From Planctomycetaceae bacterium (GTDB taxonomy: Bacteria; Planctomycetota; Planctomycetia; Pirellulales; Pirellulaceae), in the NCBI GenBank assembly GCA_024642765.1, contig JAHEAM010000118.1:1-9772 (forward strand): DNA of 9,772 bases, given 5' to 3'. Shown here piece after piece: positions 7,354 through 9,772 of the stretch; the stretch's first letter is position 1; the number at the start of each line of letters is the position of its first letter. Both the position numbers and the translations under genes were made by a program. Under the pieces are notes generated by a model. It made no database searches and was not told where the DNA came from. It was given only the letters and a program-made list of their open reading frames with translations.

Positions 7354-8742
7354 TCAATCGGCATTGATCACAACCACGGGCCAGTGTGTGAATTTGCTTA
7401 TAAAATCGCCCGAAAATTGATCGGGAACGAATATAAACAACTCCTTGTCAGAGAAATCTCGCAGACGTAGGTCACCGGCGACCCTCCATTCCTTTTCCAA
7501 AGTCCAGTCGATGTTTTTGTTTCCAATTGTCGAATTGGACTTTTGGAAAAACGGGTGGTCGTCTGGAACCATCTGCGTAAACGAGGCGGAATCACCGTAA
7601 ATGACAGGTCGAGCGCCAAATCGGAAGGCGGCTTGCTTGTGAATCCCAAGTCCGAAGGGTTCGAAATCCCAACGCCCCAAGTGTTTGCGATATTGCCTCA
7701 AGTTTTGGAGTTGCTCCAGTCGGTTGTCCGTAAAGCAAATCACAGGGCGCAATCCGGGTGTCAATTGTTGCGTGGCCTTCAGTCGCCCTTCGAGCAATAT
7801 CGACATCAGCGTGCGCAACGGACCGGTAATGCTTTCGTCGGTGCCAAACAACAACGCGTCGAGTAGCGAAGCGTCCGATCTGGAGGCAGCAGCGCGAATG
7901 CCACTTGATCGCGTGCAATGTAAAATGAATTCTTCGTTGTCAAAAGTCTGCCGAGATCCAAACACAGTTGCTGTTGACGAGTTGTTCGAATTCTTTAGCT
8001 CGCCATCAATCAACAACCAATCGATGACCCCGTTTTGGAGGTGCCGCTTGCGTGTGGCAGGCGACGTCAATTCATCGTCGTGCAAAAGCCAAGTTGATTT
8101 TTTTGGCGACGGATGTGCAACTCGTTTCGTCAGCGATTTATCAATGTTTCCGTTTTTGCGAAGGAATAAAACACGTACTTCATCGCAATGAGAAATGATT
8201 ACAGAATCGATTGGTAAAACGGGTTTTTGTTGCAGATCGAGGGATTGGTAGAAGATAATCTGTTCGTTTGAGGTGTAGGGGCGGGCGAATACGTTTTCAA
8301 AAGGTCTTTGGTTTGCCTCGTCAAAACTACGCAGCACTATTCGAGGAGTGTTCAGCAAACAGGCCATTCGCCAGACCAATGCATGAGTCGTAGTGCCTTC
8401 GGCCGATACGATCGTTGAGCGCGTGCGATAGCCCAGGCACACTGCCGTCCGCAGGGCGGTAACCCAATTTGGAAAGCGATCGAGTTGGCGACCTAATCGC
8501 GAGCTTGCAACACAAAGCGTCGCAACACAATCACGGAATGGACTTCTTGACCAATAGATGATGGTTTTGTCGGTATTGATTTCTGGGGCGACGAGACGCC
8601 ATTGAAACGAAAATGAGCCTTCAACGCCTGGCACAACAAAGGGTCGGTAGAGATCAACAAGAAAATCTTGTGCCACCAAGACACCAAACTTCGACAGCCA
8701 TTTTCGAAACGCGTTTGAAAGTTCAACGAGATTCGATTCCAT
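7354..8742 (-). CDS. Unrecognised 462-aa protein with AbiGi/DUF2971-like C-terminal motifs
   Basis: I do not recognise this protein as a named family. Residues 60-140 alternate predicted strands and helices: TIIYWSRSPF, then TIVSAEGTTTHALVWRMA (110-127), then a PRIVL strand. This suggests a Rossmann-like, nucleotide-binding fold. Residues 180-200 (VIISHCDEVRVLFLRKNGNI) could continue it. The C-terminal half has ILHCTR (273-278), CFTD (336-339), FGLGIHK, GARPVIYGD (376-384), DHPFFQ, EKEWRVAGDL (416-425) and a closing FIFVP. This order resembles my recollection of AbiGi/DUF2971-type proteins, where CFT, a G-x-G-I segment, a PV-Y strand and an EWR motif recur; no search backs it. There is no signal peptide or membrane helix, so it is probably cytoplasmic. 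A gap of 150 bp follows the collinear photolyase with no terminator seen. The ATG at 8742 has only a weak GAGA in front. Length and motif-like blocks make it a real gene. Confidence 0.82.
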   Translation of the reverse strand: MESNLVELSNAFRKWLSKFGVLVAQDFLVDLYRPFVVPGVEGSFSFQWRLVAPEINTDKTIIYWSRSPFRDCVATLCVASSRLGRQLDRFPNWVTALRTAVCLGYRTRSTIVSAEGTTTHALVWRMACLLNTPRIVLRSFDEANQRPFENVFARPYTSNEQIIFYQSLDLQQKPVLPIDSVIISHCDEVRVLFLRKNGNIDKSLTKRVAHPSPKKSTWLLHDDELTSPATRKRHLQNGVIDWLLIDGELKNSNNSSTATVFGSRQTFDNEEFILHCTRSSGIRAAASRSDASLLDALLFGTDESITGPLRTLMSILLEGRLKATQQLTPGLRPVICFTDNRLEQLQNLRQYRKHLGRWDFEPFGLGIHKQAAFRFGARPVIYGDSASFTQMVPDDHPFFQKSNSTIGNKNIDWTLEKEWRVAGDLRLRDFSDKELFIFVPDQFSGDFISKFTHWPVVVINAD

Positions 8743-8892
8743 ATCTCAATTGCCCAAGGGAAAGTTGTTCCGGTTGATTTTACACGATGAAGAGTTGGAG
8801 GGTTGTACAGTGGCGGCTTTTCGGCGAACTGGCATACATCGGGTTTGCAATGAACTTAGGAGCAAACGGGTGGACATATTTCGGACTAGCCT

Positions 8893-9772
8893 TTATGCCT
8901 TGAAGGCGGCAAGTACACGTTGCCTTGCAAACTGGTGGTCCACTAAGAATGGCGGATAGTCAATTTTATGCGATTGAACTGCAGTCGTCAGTTTTTTGGG
9001 GTCATGTAGCGCTGTCGCGGAAATGCCAGATAATTCAGGGCAATATTTTTTAATGAAAACGCCATCGGGATCGAAGCGTTTGCTTTGGCTGAATGGATTA
9101 AATATCCGAAAATAAGGTACACTGTCAGTTCCCGTGGATGCAGACCATTGCCAGCCACCGTTATTGGCAGCAAGATCGCCATCGATTAGTTGATGCATAA
9201 AGTACCGTTCGCCCCAGCGCCAGTCGATCAACAGGTGCTTAGACAGAAACATGGCAGTGACCATGCGCAGTCGATTGTGCATCCAGCCCATTTGATTCAG
9301 TTGTCGCATTCCAGCGTCGACGATAGGGTAGCCCGTTTGCCCAGTCTTCCACGCGGCAAAATCGGTATTCGAAGTCCGCCAAGGAATGGATTTGGTTTTG
9401 AGTTTGAACGGTTGGTTTTTCGACACACGCGGACAACTCACCAAAACATGCATGTAAAAATCTCGCCAGGCCAATTCGGAGATCCAGGTCGTTGGACCAT
9501 CGTTGCCACGTAGTCTGCCGTTGTTCGCGGCCAGCGCGGCGAGAAGACAGCTTCGCGGCGAAATAACGCCGGCCGCCAAATACGGAGACAGGCCGCTTGT
9601 CCCGGTAACAGCTGGCAGGTCACGGTTAGTGGCATAATCGGCAATGCGACTAAGAAACTGCTTCAAGTGGTGGTGAGCCTCGCGATTGCCTGCCCTCAAA
9701 CCGTGATTCACACTCGACCCGAATTCGAAACCATCTATTTTTTTTGGGACTGTGTCCGGAGCAATGTCTAAT
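8893..9772 (-). CDS. phrB: Class I CPD deoxyribodipyrimidine photolyase (partial, N-terminus off the right edge)
   Basis: This enzyme splits UV-induced cyclobutane pyrimidine dimers using FAD and blue light. The frame stays open from the window edge to TAA at 8893, so 292 C-terminal residues are present and the GTG at 9711 is internal. Numbering from the first full codon: GTSGLSPYL (57-65), ELAWRDFY (99-106), TGYPIVDAGMRQLN (146-159), GWMHNRLRM (162-170), NNGGWQWSASTGTD (203-216) and PYFRIFNP (219-226). W131, W184 and W207 sit at the spacings of the E. coli W306/W359/W382 electron-transfer triad. W102 matches W277 at the dimer site, and N203 matches N378. The whole stretch closely follows E. 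coli PhrB, including the ending DYPPFLVDHQFARQ. The antenna-binding N-terminal domain lies outside the window. All FAD-domain residues checked are intact, so the enzyme should be active. Confidence 0.96.
   Translation of the reverse strand, partial: LDIAPDTVPKKIDGFEFGSSVNHGLRAGNREAHHHLKQFLSRIADYATNRDLPAVTGTSGLSPYLAAGVISPRSCLLAALAANNGRLRGNDGPTTWISELAWRDFYMHVLVSCPRVSKNQPFKLKTKSIPWRTSNTDFAAWKTGQTGYPIVDAGMRQLNQMGWMHNRLRMVTAMFLSKHLLIDWRWGERYFMHQLIDGDLAANNGGWQWSASTGTDSVPYFRIFNPFSQSKRFDPDGVFIKKYCPELSGISATALHDPKKLTTAVQSHKIDYPPFLVDHQFARQRVLAAFKA

Noticed and set aside
7169..7357. 62-residue minus-strand frame whose TTG overlaps the stop of the unknown 462-aa gene
   Set aside because: The stop overlap hints at translational coupling, but there is no ribosome binding site, no hydrophobic or domain pattern, and the frame runs to the edge of the ALDH promoter. 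Not supported as a gene.
8750..8959. 69-residue plus-strand frame between the unknown gene and the photolyase
   Set aside because: It overlaps the photolyase C-terminus on the opposite strand and has no ribosome binding site or recognisable motif.
8893..9711. Photolyase as a complete 272-aa gene starting at GTG 9711
   Set aside because: The frame stays open upstream to the window edge, and class I photolyases need an N-terminal antenna domain. The GTG is internal.

Overview
The window looks like chromosomal DNA from a planctomycete, probably a Pirellulaceae/Rhodopirellula-type organism. This is inferred from four things: a Ser/Thr kinase fused to an RDD-type membrane domain behind a Cys-rich N-terminus; a zinc-ribbon membrane protein carrying a CxxCGYN..TG motif; a GroEL without the usual Gly-Gly-Met tail; and mixed gene orientation with long intergenic gaps and moderate base composition. 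No database search was possible. I see no rRNA, tRNA, CRISPR array, insertion sequence or prophage gene.

Layout. Positions 1-674 (minus) hold the N-terminal part of a zinc-ribbon, two-helix membrane protein that runs off the left edge. Positions 675-1215 are a 541-bp divergent intergenic region with several hairpins, palindromes and TTGAAC/GTTCAA inverted repeats. The groES-groEL chaperonin operon follows on the plus strand (1216-3319) and ends in a strong intrinsic terminator. A small two-helix membrane protein (3529-3789, plus) converges on a 553-residue Ser/Thr kinase-RDD membrane protein (3823-5484, minus). Upstream of the kinase on the minus strand lie an intrinsic terminator and an NAD-type aldehyde dehydrogenase (5597-7081) with its own recognisable promoter. 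The right end, also minus, holds a 462-residue unrecognised protein (7354-8742) and the C-terminal two thirds of a class I CPD photolyase (8893 to beyond 9772).

How the genes relate. GroES and GroEL form the only clear operon. Chaperonin, kinase, aldehyde dehydrogenase and photolyase all fit a loose stress/housekeeping theme, but the terminators and a promoter show that most are separate transcription units, so the theme should not be over-read. Photolyase and the unknown gene are collinear with a 150-bp gap and no visible terminator, so they may be co-transcribed.

The most interesting items are: the unknown 462-aa protein, whose C-terminal half resembles the CFTD...GARPVIY...EKEWR arrangement I associate with AbiGi/DUF2971-like proteins; a GroES with three perfect 15-bp tandem repeats in an N-terminal extension; an aldehyde dehydrogenase whose nucleotide-binding GSTxxG loop is replaced by GEHLTA in a pattern compatible with a compensated frameshift; a kinase with HGD in place of HRD; and repeated GTTCAA half-sites upstream of groES, where no CIRCE element is visible.
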